64,000 nt of DNA, from positions 11,389,501 through 11,453,500 of the forward strand of contig NZ_CP109444.1 in the NCBI RefSeq assembly GCF_036227225.1, written 5' to 3'. Below the pieces are notes generated by a model that saw only the letters and a program-made list of their open reading frames with translations, had not been told where the DNA came from and ran no database searches. Source of the DNA: Streptomyces sp. NBC_01478. Its GTDB lineage: Bacteria; Actinomycetota; Actinomycetes; Streptomycetales; Streptomycetaceae. Numbering within the stretch: position 1 is the stretch's first letter; every line of letters begins with the position of its first letter. The position numbers and the translations under genes were made by a program. Positions 45,881-54,928 of this stretch are shown here, piece after piece.

Positions 45881-46064
45881 GGTCGTCGCTCCTTCGTGGT
45901 GCGGGCCCCGGCCTCGAAGCGGGGTCGTACTGGTGCCAACCCCGGTGGCCGGGCGAGGGATTCCGCTTCGTGTGTGACAGCTTCATGTCGGCCGGGGCAC
46001 CTTCCACCCGTACGTGGGACGGCATTGTTCGATTTCAAGCCGCTAGCATTTCCTCCACGTCGAG

Positions 46065-46093
46065 CCATGAAATTGCATGACGGGATTTCATGG
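46065..46093. promoter_or_regulatory. inverted repeat upstream of DUF397/XRE pair
   Basis: CCATGAAAT and ATTTCATGG form a perfect 9-bp inverted repeat with an 11-base spacer, 59 bp before the DUF397 start in an unusually A/T-rich patch. It may be an operator for the neighbouring XRE regulator. Confidence 0.45.
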
Positions 46094-46151
46094 GGCTGTC
46101 ATGTGTGCGAGCCGAAAAGCGGGCTTGTCGAACGGAGAGGGTTCTTCTCTG

Positions 46152-46391
46152 ATGCAGAACTTCACGAACGGAATGGCGTCCGACCTCATCCCGGGAACAT
46201 GGGTGAAGAGCCGCATGTCCGAGGCGAACGGCATGTGCGTCGAGCTGGCCGCACTGCCCCGGGGCGGTGTCGCCGTACGGAACTCGACCGACCCCGCCGG
46301 ACCCGCGCTGATCTTTACCGCCGAGGAGCTGAACGCATTCCTCGACGGCGCGAAGAAGGGCGAGTTCGACACCCTCGGTCGTCCCAACTAG
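46152..46391 (+). CDS. DUF397 protein
   Basis: A 79-residue DUF397 protein with the family order W-x-K-S, S-x-x-N-G-x-C-V-E, VAVRNSTDPAG and FTAEELNAFLDGAKKGEFD. DUF397 proteins pair with XRE/DUF5753 regulators in actinobacteria and are thought to act with them in development or toxin-antitoxin-like control. The XRE gene follows 85 bp downstream. ATG 46152 has a GGAGAGGG ribosome binding site. Confidence 0.88.
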   Translation: MQNFTNGMASDLIPGTWVKSRMSEANGMCVELAALPRGGVAVRNSTDPAGPALIFTAEELNAFLDGAKKGEFDTLGRPN

Positions 46392-46475
46392 GCCTCGGAG
46401 TAGACAAGTTCGGGCAACTCCTCCGGCCCGGGCATGCCATCATGTGAAGGTGGCTGCCCGTTGTGAGGAGAAGGC

Positions 46476-47447
46476 GTGTCCCCGGATCCGATTCCGATCA
46501 ATCGTCTGGCCCGGCATACGGCCGGGCCGGACACGACGAAGACAGCCGCCATCATCATGCTCGGCCTGGCCGTCAAGGAATTGCGCGATGCGGCCGGGCT
46601 CACACAGAAAGAGCTGGCGAAGGCCATCCTTGTTTCCAACTCGACGATCAGCCGCCTGGAAAACGCCGACTCCATGCCCGAAAAGCGCACGGTCGAAGCG
46701 GTCATGGCCTATCTGAAACTCGACGGACCGGCCCGGGACAAGCTGACGATGTTGTTCTCCCGCGCCCAGGAACCGGAATGGTTCCAGAACAGATTCGACG
46801 ACTGCACCCCCGATTACCTGCGGCGGCTCCTCGGCCTCGAGTCCGTCGCCATCGGGCTCACCACGTACGACGTACGTCTCGTGTCGGGCCTGTTGCAGAC
46901 TCCGGAGTACGCGAGCTGCATCCTCCGCACGGGCCTGCACCTCACGGAGTGGGACAGCCCCGAGATGGAGCTGCGGGTCGCCATGCGCCGGGAGCGTCAG
47001 GAGCGGGTGTTCGGCCAGGCCGAGCCGCCGCGCTGCGTGTTCCTCATGGACGAGTCCGTCCTGCTGCGGCGGGCCGGCTCGGACCAGGTGATGCGCGACC
47101 AGATGCGCCACCTGGCGGCGATGGCCCGACTCCCGCACATCACCGTCCGGTTCGTGCTCCTCGACCGGATGATCGCGGGCAACGAGGCCTCGATGGCCGG
47201 CGGCATGGCCCACCTCCAGTTCGGCCGCGGCGGCCTTCCCGACCTCGTCTACGTCGAGGGCTACCGCAAGGCCGACTACTACAACAAGCCCGCGCTGAGC
47301 GCCGAGGAGCGGGCGAAGCCCTGGCCGACGAAGGAGAACGACTTCGAGCGGCACCTCCAGCTCCTGCTGCGCATCCAGGGCGAGGCATGTGCCTCACCCA
47401 TGGAGAGCCGACGCATGCTGGACGAGGCCGTCGAGCGGTATTCCTAA
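46476..47447 (+). CDS. XRE/DUF5753 transcriptional regulator
   Basis: A 323-residue regulator. A helix-turn-helix sits at about 30-90 (VKELRDAAGLTQKELAKAIL, STISRLENADSMP) and the DUF5753 domain at about 110-290 (YDVRLVSGLLQTPEYASCIL, RRERQERVFGQAEPPRCVFL). GTG 46476 is preceded by GAGGAGAAGGC. The TAA stop coincides with the left target dinucleotide of the composite IS structure, so an insertion abuts the gene without breaking it. Confidence 0.88.
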   Translation: MSPDPIPINRLARHTAGPDTTKTAAIIMLGLAVKELRDAAGLTQKELAKAILVSNSTISRLENADSMPEKRTVEAVMAYLKLDGPARDKLTMLFSRAQEPEWFQNRFDDCTPDYLRRLLGLESVAIGLTTYDVRLVSGLLQTPEYASCILRTGLHLTEWDSPEMELRVAMRRERQERVFGQAEPPRCVFLMDESVLLRRAGSDQVMRDQMRHLAAMARLPHITVRFVLLDRMIAGNEASMAGGMAHLQFGRGGLPDLVYVEGYRKADYYNKPALSAEERAKPWPTKENDFERHLQLLLRIQGEACASPMESRRMLDEAVERYS

Positions 47448-48324
47448 GAGTTGTCCCGTAAATGACCTTCGGCGTGGTGAGGGTGCGGACGGCCGCTGCG
47501 GGGACGCGTTGTCTATCCGGCGAGGTTTAGGTTGTGCAGGCGGGCGATGCCAAGCATGGCGTGGTGAACTCCATCTCCCTTGAGGCGGCAGTCCCGCAGG
47601 ATCTTCCAGCACTTCATGCGGGCGAGGACGTGCTCAACGCGGGCTCTGACCTGCTTGTGGGAGGTGCTGTGTGCGACTTTCCAGTCGGGCAGTTCCTCAC
47701 CCGTGCGGCGGCGGTGGGGCATGACCAGGCCGGTGTCCGGATAGCCGCCGTCCGCGATCGTCATCGTGTTGCCGACTGCGTCCTTGGCGCCAGATTCCGC
47801 CCATGCCTTGCAGTCATTGCGGTTGCCGGGCAGGGGCCGACCGACCACGACGACCAGGCGACTGTCGGCGTCGATGACGACCTGGTGGTCGGTGGAGTAG
47901 CGGTGGTTCTTGGACTGCTCGGCAATCGTATGGTCGCGGGCAGGGACCAGGGGTGCCATCCACTATGAGCACGGTGTCCTTGCGGAACCGCTGACGCGGT
48001 TGGAGCGCGAGCAGTGGCCCGAGCTGGGCGACAACGCGGTCCGCGGCGGACTTCGAGACGCCGAACAGCAGGCCAAGCTGACGCAGCGTCAAGTTCGTGC
48101 GCCAGTACGCCGCGACCAGCAGCACCCGGTCCTCCAGCGGCAGGCCACACGGCCGTCCGCGCCGTACTTCGTCAGCGCCCTCGCTGCGCAGTGCGGTTAC
48201 CAACTTGCCGAAGTAACGCGGACTCAGCCCGGTGAACGGGGCTGTCCAGGACGGCTCGGGCGCCGTGATCACACCAGCCACAGCAAGATCCTCTCACTGT
48301 GACCAGTAGTTACGGAACACCCCT
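47447..48324 (-). mobile_element. IS5-like element, left copy
   Basis: The left end AGAGTTGTCCCGTAA pairs with the right end complement AGGGGTGTTCCGTAA (12 of 15 match). TA flanks both ends (47445-47446 and 48325-48326). It is 878 bp and carries one minus-strand transposase. A second remnant of its right end is at 50236-50320 and a third relative at 5341-5661. Confidence 0.75.
47513..48281 (-). pseudogene. IS5-like transposase, frameshifted
   Basis: The N-terminal half (SWTAPFTGLSPRYFGKLVTA, TLRQLGLLFGVSKSAADRVV) runs to VLIVDGTP. The C-terminal half begins in another frame (VPARDHTIAEQSKNHRYSTD, then CKAWAESGAKDAVGNTMTIA and RVEHVLARMKCWKILRDCRL). One extra C in a CCCC run (GGGG at 47950-47953 on the plus strand) just after VDGT explains the break. 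Without it a DDE transposase of about 255 residues would result. Confidence 0.8.
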
Positions 48325-48329
48325 TAGTT

Positions 48330-49787
48330 GCAATGCCGTTGTTTTAGTTCCGGGCGTACGCTGCTGCGTAGTGCTTCCCGGGGGTGGTGCGGGTGTCTGC
48401 GGATGTCGGCGAGTTATCGGGGCTGGGGCTGCTGACCTGGGTGTATCGGCCTGGGTTGGTGGATCGTGTGGTGGCTGCCTGTGGTCGTGCGGAGCATCGT
48501 AGACGTCTGCTGCCAGCCCGGCTGGTGGTGTATTTCGTGCTCGCCCTTGCCCTGTTCTCGCCGGCTCCGTATCTGGAGGTGATGCGGCATCTGGTCGAGG
48601 GCCTGCGGAGCCAGGGGCTCTTGGGCGAGTGGCGCATCCCTGCGAAGTCGTCACTGTTTCGGGCCCGCCAGCGCCTGGGATCGGAGCCGTTGCGGGTGCT
48701 GTTTGCCACGACCGCGAAGCCGATGGGCACCGAGGCCACTCCGGGTTGCTTCTGGCGGGGGCTGCGGCTGCTGGCGGTGGACGGCACTTGCTGGGACGTG
48801 GCCGACAGTGCGGCGAATGAGGCCGCGTTCGGCCGTCCCGGAAACAGCCGCGGCCACGGCAAGTCCGGCTTTCCCCAAGTGCGGATGGCATGCCTGATCG
48901 AGGTGGGCACCCATCTCGTGCTGGATGCGGAGTTGGCCGGCTGTCGCACCGGCGAAGTGACCCTGGTCAGCCGCCTGCCACGCTCCTGTGGGCCCGGCGA
49001 ACTGGTCCTTGCAGACAGGGAGTTCCTCGGCGTGCCCATGTGGAGAGCCTTCACCGACAGCGGTGCCGATCTGTTGTGGCGGGTGCCCGCCAACAGGATC
49101 CTGCCCGTGGAGCGGATGCTGCGGGACGGATCGTGGCTCTCGCGCATCCACGCCACCACCGACCGCGCGCACCGTGATCCGGTCACGGTGCGGGTGGTGG
49201 CCTACCAGCTGCACGGCACCGGCCGCAAAGACGAGGACTACCGGCTGGTGACCACGCTGCTCGATGCCCGTCGCTATCCCGCCCGCCAGCTGGCTGCGCT
49301 CTATCAGGAACGCTGGGAGGTGGAGGCTGTCTTCGCCGAGCTCAAGACCCATCAACGCGGAGCCCGCGTCGTGCTCACCAGCAAGACGCCCGACGGTGTC
49401 CTGCAGCAGATCTGGGCCCACCTGCTGGTCCATCACGCGCTGCGTGAGCTGATGGTGAGAACCGCGGCCACCCGCGGCCTGGACCCGGACCGGGTCTCCT
49501 TCACCGAAACCCTGCGCTCCGCCCGGCGCAGCGTGACCGTCACGCCGGGCAGTTTTTCCCCCTGAGCTGCTGGTCAGATCCCTTGTCCTGCTCCAACACG
49601 ACCTGCTCGAACGCCTCCTGCCACGCAGACGCCTACGCAGTCAGCCCCGCGTCGTCAAACGCAAGATGTCCAACTACCTGCTCAAACGGGCCGGACACCA
49701 CACGTGGCCCCAACCCACCCGCACCGGCGCCCGAGCAGTCCGCATCCAACGACCCCAACCCTCAACCACGTAAAGCAACGGCATTGC
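48330..49787 (+). mobile_element. IS4-family element inserted at the arr stop codon
   Basis: Terminal repeats GCAATGCCGTTG (48330-48341) and CAACGGCATTGC (49776-49787) are perfect 12-bp inverted repeats. CCTTAGTT is duplicated on both sides (48322-48329 and 49788-49795), an 8-bp target duplication. The right copy contains the TAA stop of arr (TTA on the plus strand), so the insertion left arr intact. The left copy lies at the end of the older IS5-like element, dating this insertion after it. Confidence 0.85.
48384..49773 (+). pseudogene. IS4-family transposase, frameshifted near the end
   Basis: A transposase with DDE motifs: LLAVDGTCWDVADSAANEAA, LVLADREFLGVPMW, and the YREK-type signature YQERWEVEAVFAELK. 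The frame stops at 49565 after TPGSFSP. One base out of frame the sequence continues ELLVRSLVLLQHDLLERLLP and ends at about 49773 with a basic tail, as expected for the full protein. The break is in a T5C5 homopolymer at 49553-49562. The start could be GTG or ATG near 48384-48393. Confidence 0.8.
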
Positions 49788-49789
49788 CC

Positions 49790-50200
49790 TTAGTTGATGA
49801 TTTCGGCGCGGTCATCCAGACGGATTGCGGCCAGCCGGTCTCGCCACATCTGGAGAGCTTCGGGTGTCTGTCGCGTCCAGTCGGTGACCTCGGCAACGAT
49901 CCGGAGGGGTTCCCTGCTGCGATAGGAGCGAGTGGGATTGCCAGGGAACTTCTTGTCGGTGACGTTTGGATCGTTCTCGAACTCCCCGGTCGGTTCGACG
50001 GCATACACTCGCGGGGCCCCGTCGCCGACGGCGAGTTCGGCAGCGAGTCCCGCGCCGTCGCGCAACGCAGTGAAGTAGATGTGGTTCATCACGATTTCGG
50101 GCCGGTAGTTGGAACGGAAACCGGCGGTGAGGTGATCTCCGACCCGCAGCTCGGCCTTTGTGCCGTGAAAGAACGGCCCCTCGTCCAACGCCTCGTCCAT
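49790..50200 (-). CDS. arr: rifampin ADP-ribosyltransferase
   Basis: A 136-residue Arr protein: GPFFHGTKAELRVGDHLTAG, SNYRPEIVMNHIYFTALRDG, VYAVEPTGEFENDPNVTDKK, and FPGNPTRSYRSREPLRIVAE to AEIIN. It transfers ADP-ribose from NAD+ to the C23 hydroxyl of rifamycins, inactivating them. The His in FHGT, the Tyr in SNYRPE and the Asp in ENDPN are the family's functional residues. It is full length. It lies inside the composite IS structure, with the stop codon within the 8-bp duplication of the inserted IS. Confidence 0.93.
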   Translation of the reverse strand: MDEALDEGPFFHGTKAELRVGDHLTAGFRSNYRPEIVMNHIYFTALRDGAGLAAELAVGDGAPRVYAVEPTGEFENDPNVTDKKFPGNPTRSYRSREPLRIVAEVTDWTRQTPEALQMWRDRLAAIRLDDRAEIIN

Positions 50201-50235
50201 CGCCGCAGGCTATCAAACCAAGCTGTCGTGACGTC

Positions 50236-50320
50236 GAGCTATTCAGGACGGCCCGGACGCCGTGATCACACCAGCACAGCAAGATCATCTATCCCTGGTC
50301 AGCAGTTACGGGACAACTCT
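50236..50320 (-). repeat. end remnant of the IS5-like element
   Basis: These 85 bases align, at roughly 80 percent by eye, with 48240-48324 of the left copy, including GGACGGC-CGG-CGCCGTGATCACACCAGC and the terminal repeat. It retains the first codons of the transposase (GVITA), then a stop. It supplies the right boundary of the composite structure. Confidence 0.75.
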
Positions 50321-50340
50321 TAGCTGCTGAGCAGGGTGCG

Positions 50341-51144
50341 TCACCGGGGTGGCACTTTCCCCAGCCCGCCGAACTCGGTCCACTCGATGCTGCGTTGGCG
50401 CTGCTGGAGCTCGGAGTCGGGACGCCAGTCGGTCACGTCGACGAGTCCCGGATGCTCCACGACGATCCCCTCGAAGATCTCCGCCACGTCGGCCGCCTCC
50501 CGGACCCTGCCCCAATGGCCCCCGGTCTGGACCCGCATGAGTTCGGTGACGTCGTCGCGGACCTTGGGGTCGTCGCTCACGAGTTGGCACACGACGACGA
50601 AGCTGCCCGGGACGAGCTTGTCAACGACCCGCTCCACCAAGGCCTTTGGGCCGGCGCTGTCCGGCAGACAGTGCAGTACGGAGATGAACAGGGCGGCCGC
50701 CGGCTCGGTGAAGTCGATGAGCCGGGTGAAGTCAGGGTGTCCGAAGATGGTGTCGGTGTCCGTCATGTCGACCGACAGGATCGCGGTGTTGTCGTTCTCG
50801 TCGAGCAGGGACTGGCCCAGCGACAGGACCACGGGATCGTTGTCGATATAGACGACGTGGGAATCGGGGTCGACTTCCTGTGCGATCTGATGCACATTCC
50901 GCTGCGTCGGAAGACCCGAGCCGAAGTCGATGAACTGCCTGATCCCGTGCTCCTCGGCCAGCACCCGGACCACACGCTGGAGAAACCACCGGTTGTTCAG
51001 TGCGATCTCACGCGAGGTGGGTGCCACCTCGAGCAATAACTCGCAGGCATTCCGGTCCGCTTCGAAGTTGTTGCTGCCGCCCAGCAGCCAGTCGTACATC
51101 CGCGCCGCGCTGGGCAACGACAGATCGACATGATTGTGCTCCAC
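50341..51144 (-). CDS. DUF574 SAM-dependent methyltransferase
   Basis: A 267-residue DUF574-type methyltransferase: PSAARMYDWLLGGSNNFEAD, the SAM motif RQFIDFGSGLPTQRNVHQIA, VVYIDNDPVVLSLGQSLL, LIDFTEPAAALFISVLHCLP, and EWTEFGGLGKVPP at the end. These are abundant in Streptomyces; the substrates are unknown. GTG 51144 follows GAGGGGACGG. It lies immediately outside the right end of the composite IS structure. Confidence 0.9.
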   Translation of the reverse strand: MEHNHVDLSLPSAARMYDWLLGGSNNFEADRNACELLLEVAPTSREIALNNRWFLQRVVRVLAEEHGIRQFIDFGSGLPTQRNVHQIAQEVDPDSHVVYIDNDPVVLSLGQSLLDENDNTAILSVDMTDTDTIFGHPDFTRLIDFTEPAAALFISVLHCLPDSAGPKALVERVVDKLVPGSFVVVCQLVSDDPKVRDDVTELMRVQTGGHWGRVREAADVAEIFEGIVVEHPGLVDVTDWRPDSELQQRQRSIEWTEFGGLGKVPPR

Positions 51145-51310
51145 CAACGGCCCGTCCCCTCGCCGAATCCGCCCCACCCGAAGTGGAGTTGCCCATCCTA
51201 GGAGCGCAGCGCTCGGCGGCACCAGCGCTGATTCGGGTGAAGCGTGGCGCGCGATGGCGAAAGGCCGGCGGATCGCAGTGACCGCGGGGAGACCGCGTGC
51301 GCCGGAGGGG

Positions 51311-51802
51311 TCACAGGTGCCTCAAGGGTGCTTCCGTGTCGCCGAGTTGAGGGAGGGCCCGACGCGCGGCGGTGAGCGCCGCCTCGACCGCGGACGGTTC
51401 GACGCCCATCAACTCGGCCGCCTCCGCGACGGGGAGTCCCAGCAGGCGGCACAACACCACGCTGTCCGCGGACGCGTGGGGGAGCCGTTGGTACAACTCG
51501 GCCAGAACCGGGTTCTGCGCGGCGACGCGCTCGCCCTGCCGCTCCACCTGAAGCCGGAGTTGTCCCCAGACCTCGGCCGCGGGGCAGGGCCCGCTCATGA
51601 GCCGCTGCCAGCCTTCGCGGGCGGACGCGAGCGTGGCTTCCACGGCGGCCGAGGAATGTGCGCCCGTGGACAGGCGAGCTCCGGCGTAAAGCGTGTAGCG
51701 GGGGCGGTTCCGTTCGGCGAATGCCGCGAACCCGAGGTCCGCGATCACCGGATCGACCGCCGATGACGTAAGACGGCCGGTGCGGAATCGGTTGGGTGGC
51801 AC
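51311..51802 (-). CDS. sigma-70 region 4-like protein
   Basis: A protein of about 163 residues. A helical N-terminal part (LGFAAFAERNRPRYTLYAGA, VEATLASAREGWQRLMS) is followed by a region 4-like helix-turn-helix: VVLCRLLGLPVAEAAELMGV, EPSAVEAALTAARRALPQL. It lacks a clear region 2, so it may be a diverged or partial sigma factor or a small regulator. I place the start at GTG 51802 after GGAGCCTC; the frame is open to 51955. Confidence 0.6.
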   Translation of the reverse strand: MPPNRFRTGRLTSSAVDPVIADLGFAAFAERNRPRYTLYAGARLSTGAHSSAAVEATLASAREGWQRLMSGPCPAAEVWGQLRLQVERQGERVAAQNPVLAELYQRLPHASADSVVLCRLLGLPVAEAAELMGVEPSAVEAALTAARRALPQLGDTEAPLRHL

Positions 51803-52163
51803 GGAGGAATGAGAGGCTCCTCGAAGGCGAGCTGTTGCGTTCCCGGGGATTTCGACCGAACGCTTTCCCGGGGCGGGCCCCTCAATCGGGCCCAAAAGGA
51901 AACTACCGCGCGGAACAGGATGGCTGAGCGGCTCCGGCCCTCCATGCAAAGTCATTTTTGCGCACTGAACATTGCGATCGGGCGAGGTCGAATTCCATTA
52001 CGCTTCGATCATTTCCGGTCGGTCGCGGTGCTGATCGTGCACCCGGCCGCACTCCCTCGACCTCGTTGTCCTCCTGGACCGTGGCCTTGAAGCCGTCGTC
52101 CGTGAAGGTCGGCATGGCGCAGTCCGTGTGGTGCTGGGGACCTCGGTTCTCGTGTGTTCCTAA
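51803..52163. other. intergenic stretch with possible small frame
   Basis: No confident gene. A minus-strand frame 51903-52115 begins MPTFTDDGFKATVQEDNEVE, which looks protein-like for about 25 residues and then becomes featureless; it could be the start of a truncated gene. The right edge is the IS at 52164. Confidence 0.4.
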
Positions 52164-53016
52164 GAAGTCATCTCATTTGGTGAGTCTGCGGTAGCAGATG
52201 AGGGTGCAGGCGATGCTGGTGAAGGCCAGGAAGTGCTCGGCCTTGCGCTCGTAGCGGCGGTGCAATCGGCGGCATCCAGCGAGCCAGGACATCGTGCGTT
52301 CTATGGTCCAACGGTGGCGGCCCAGACGGGTCGAGGAGTCAATGCCTCTGCGGGCGATGCGGTGCCGGATCCCTCGGCTGGATAACCATCGCCGCAGGTG
52401 GTTGTAGTCATAGCCCTTGTCCGCGTGGAGTTTGCGGGGCCTGCGCCGCCGGGGTCCCCGGCGGGATCGGATCGGCGGTATGCCCTGCACCAAGGGGATC
52501 AGTGCCTGGCTGTCGTGCGTGTTGGCGCCCGAGATGCCGATGGACAGGGGCAGTCCGGTGCGCTCCGTGATCAAGTGGATCTTTGACCCGTACTTACCCC
52601 GGTCTACAGGATTCGGACCTGTCAGTTCCCCTTTTTCAGGGCCCGCATGTTCACCGAGTCGATCGCGCACCGCGACCAGTCCAACTCGCCACGGGAGCCG
52701 AGTTCGTCGAGCACCAGACGGTGGAGTCTGGCCCACACCCGGGCCTTCGACCACTCGGTGAAACGCCGGTGAGCCGTCGCGCCGGACGGCCCGAACGACG
52801 CGGTCGGCAACTGCTGCCACGTGCAGCCCGAGGTCGCCACGAAGACGATTGCGGCCAGCACTTCGCGGTCACCGTGCCGGCGTCGGCCCCCACCCTGGGG
52901 CCGCGAGGGCGCATCCGGCACCACCCGCTGGAACAGTTCCCACAACTCATCCGGCACCAGCCGCTCAACGATCCTCGCCACGACTGCCAGCTTACCCAAC
53001 CAAATGAGATGACTTC
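52164..53016 (-). mobile_element. IS5-family insertion sequence, complete
   Basis: Perfect 18-bp inverted repeats bound the element: GAAGTCATCTCATTTGGT at 52164-52181 and its complement at 52999-53016. TAA is duplicated at 52161-52163 and 53017-53019. It is 853 bp and, like the IS at 2012, has a TNA target and a two-frame transposase, but a clearly different sequence. Confidence 0.9.
52173..52981 (-). CDS. IS5-family transposase made by -1 frameshift
   Basis: The first frame (ARIVERLVPDELWELFQRVV, then CAIDSVNMRALKKG) ends in a TGA two codons after the slippery run AAAAAGG. Stepping back one base gives KKGELTGPNPVDRGKYGSKI and continues through HADKGYDYNHLRRWL and TIERTMSWLAGCRR to 52173. 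The three catalytic acids are Asp (AIDS), Asp (ADKG) and Glu (IERT). The fused product is about 270 residues. GTG 52981 is my start choice. Confidence 0.88.
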
Positions 53017-53225
53017 TAAGGGTGCTCTGCGGGAGTCCGGGACGCCGCACGGCAACAGAACACGTCGAACACGTGCACACGACGCGAGGGCCAGAAGCCC
53101 GTCAGTGTCGTGGCGAAGGTCTGCACCCGACCAGTGAACCCTCCCGTGCCGGAAACTGGCAAGGAGCGGTCCGCCGCATCAGCCTCCCCGGGGCCGCCTA
53201 CCCCCTACGGATCACGGAGCAAGGG

Positions 53226-54050
53226 ATGAGCACCTTCCCCACCGCACGAGACGTCAGGACCACCCCCGAAGGACTCCTGTGGGAGCCGAGCCCACGCTGG
53301 GTACGCGGCCGCAAGGGCGACACCACCGTCGTGGACAGCAGGCACCCCGTCCTCGTATGGGAACCGGACGTACCCGTACCGACGTACGCCTTCCCGCACG
53401 ACGAGGTCCGCGAGGACCTGCTCCGCCCGGCGAAGAACCCCCCGACCGGCACACACACCGGATCACGGATCTTCTACGACCTCGAGGTCACCGGCGAGTC
53501 GGTGGCGAACGCGGCCTGGACCTACCCGGCTAACGACCTGTCCGGGCACATCGCCTTCGAGTGGTTCCGGCGGGTCGGCCGGGGCCTGGACCACTGGTAC
53601 GAGGAGGAGGAAGAGATCTTCATCCACCCCCGCGACCCGCACAAACGAGTCGATGCCATCCCCAGCAGCCGTCATGTCCGGGTCGAGATCGACGGCACGG
53701 TCGTCGCCGACACCAACCGCCCGGTCCTGCTCTTCGAGACCGGTCTGCCGACCCGGTACTACATCCCGCGCGAGGACGTCCGCCTGGACCTGTTCGAGGC
53801 GACCGACCACAGCACCGGGTGCCCCTACAAGGGCACCGCCGCGTACTGGTCGTGGCAGGGCGAGGCCGGCGTTCCCGGTGTTCCGCCGAACATCGTCTGG
53901 AGCTACCCGGAGCCGCTGCCCGCGGTCGGCGCCGTGAAGGATCTCCTCGCCTTCTACAACGAGGCGGTCGACATCGTCGTGGACGGCGAGACCCTGGAGC
54001 GCCCGGTCACGCCGTTCACCGAGACGCTGGCGGAGCAGTCGCCGACGTGA
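53226..54050 (+). CDS. double-domain DUF427 protein
   Basis: A 274-residue protein with two DUF427 beta-barrel domains: RWVRGRKGDTTVVDSRHPVL with VPTYAFPHDEVREDL, and RVEIDGTVVADTNRPVLLFE with TRYYIPREDVRLDLFEATD, the second ending in DHSTGCPYKGTAAYWSW. The CPYKG motif is the most conserved element. Function is unknown. ATG 53226 is preceded by GGAGCAAGGG. Confidence 0.88.
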   Translation: MSTFPTARDVRTTPEGLLWEPSPRWVRGRKGDTTVVDSRHPVLVWEPDVPVPTYAFPHDEVREDLLRPAKNPPTGTHTGSRIFYDLEVTGESVANAAWTYPANDLSGHIAFEWFRRVGRGLDHWYEEEEEIFIHPRDPHKRVDAIPSSRHVRVEIDGTVVADTNRPVLLFETGLPTRYYIPREDVRLDLFEATDHSTGCPYKGTAAYWSWQGEAGVPGVPPNIVWSYPEPLPAVGAVKDLLAFYNEAVDIVVDGETLERPVTPFTETLAEQSPT

Positions 54051-54121
54051 CGGCACCGGTGAAGTCCGGACCCGTTGCTGCGAGTTGAGGTGAAACACCG
54101 CCGACAGGGCAGTCGACATTG

Positions 54122-54916
54122 ATGGAGAGTCACACAAAGGACGAGAAGAAGCAGAAGCCGAAGCGAAAAGTGCTCGATCTGACCGCTGTGCAGGTGGTGG
54201 CGAGTGCGCTCGCCACCGTGGTGGGCGCGGTGCTGGCGTCTCTGCTGGGGGTGACCGGGACGATCATCGGCGCCGCCGTGGTCAGCACCAGCGCCACCAC
54301 CGGCGCGGCGGTGTTCCAGCACGCTTTCCGGCGGACGGGCGAAGGGATCCGCAGAAGAGTGCCGTCGGTGGCGATGGCGCTGACGCCGAGTGAGGAGCGG
54401 GCCGTCCAACGCGCGGACGCCCGGGCGGCGTTCGCCGCACCGGACGACCCCTCGGCCGGTGCCGCGACACTGTCCGACGAGGAGTCGGTCACTGTCTATC
54501 GGGCCCGTCGTAGCGGCTCCTTCTGGAAGACCATCGGCTGGAAGAAGTTCGCCCTGGCGACCGGCCTGGTGTTCGCCCTGGCGATGGTCACGGTGACCGT
54601 GGGGGAAGTGATCATGGGCAAGCCGATAGCGGCGGCGGTCAGAAACGAATCCGGTACGGGAACCTCGCTGGGCGGCGGTTCGGCGGGAACGCACGCTCCC
54701 GCGAACAGCCCGACGCCCACGCCGCTCACGTCCAGCAGCGCGGGGTCGCACTCGGACGGCACCGCCTCACCGTCCGCGAGCACGGAGCCGGAGACCAGCT
54801 CAAGCTCCGTCGCCCGCCCGAGCCAGAGCGCAGCCTCCAGTCCCGCGGCCTCGGCGCCGGCCGTGCCGTCGGCGGGCGGCGACGCCGTGAACAGCCCCGA
54901 CGCCACCGCCCGTTGA
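54122..54916 (+). CDS. membrane protein with Ser/Ala-rich tail
   Basis: A 264-residue protein. A Lys-rich N-terminus (1-20) precedes a long hydrophobic segment (AVQVVASALATVVGAVLASL and continuing to about 55). A polar middle, a second transmembrane helix (FALATGLVFALAMVTVTVGE, about 141-160) and a low-complexity Ser/Thr/Ala/Pro tail of about 85 residues that is probably extracytoplasmic follow. It resembles Streptomyces wall-exposed hypothetical proteins. No function is assigned. Confidence 0.65.
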   Translation: MESHTKDEKKQKPKRKVLDLTAVQVVASALATVVGAVLASLLGVTGTIIGAAVVSTSATTGAAVFQHAFRRTGEGIRRRVPSVAMALTPSEERAVQRADARAAFAAPDDPSAGAATLSDEESVTVYRARRSGSFWKTIGWKKFALATGLVFALAMVTVTVGEVIMGKPIAAAVRNESGTGTSLGGGSAGTHAPANSPTPTPLTSSSAGSHSDGTASPSASTEPETSSSSVARPSQSAASSPAASAPAVPSAGGDAVNSPDATAR

Positions 54917-54928
54917 GCCGGCCCGACC

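Larger units (their letters stand above)
47447..50320. mobile_element. composite IS structure carrying arr
   Basis: The outer ends AGAGTTGTCCCGTAA (47447-47461) and TTACGGGACAACTCT (50306-50320) are perfect 15-bp inverted repeats, each flanked by TA. Inside are a nearly whole IS5-like element at the left, a second IS at 48330-49787, the rifampin ADP-ribosyltransferase gene, and an 85-bp end remnant of another copy of the left IS. This looks like a small compound transposon that captured arr and later decayed. Confidence 0.7.
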
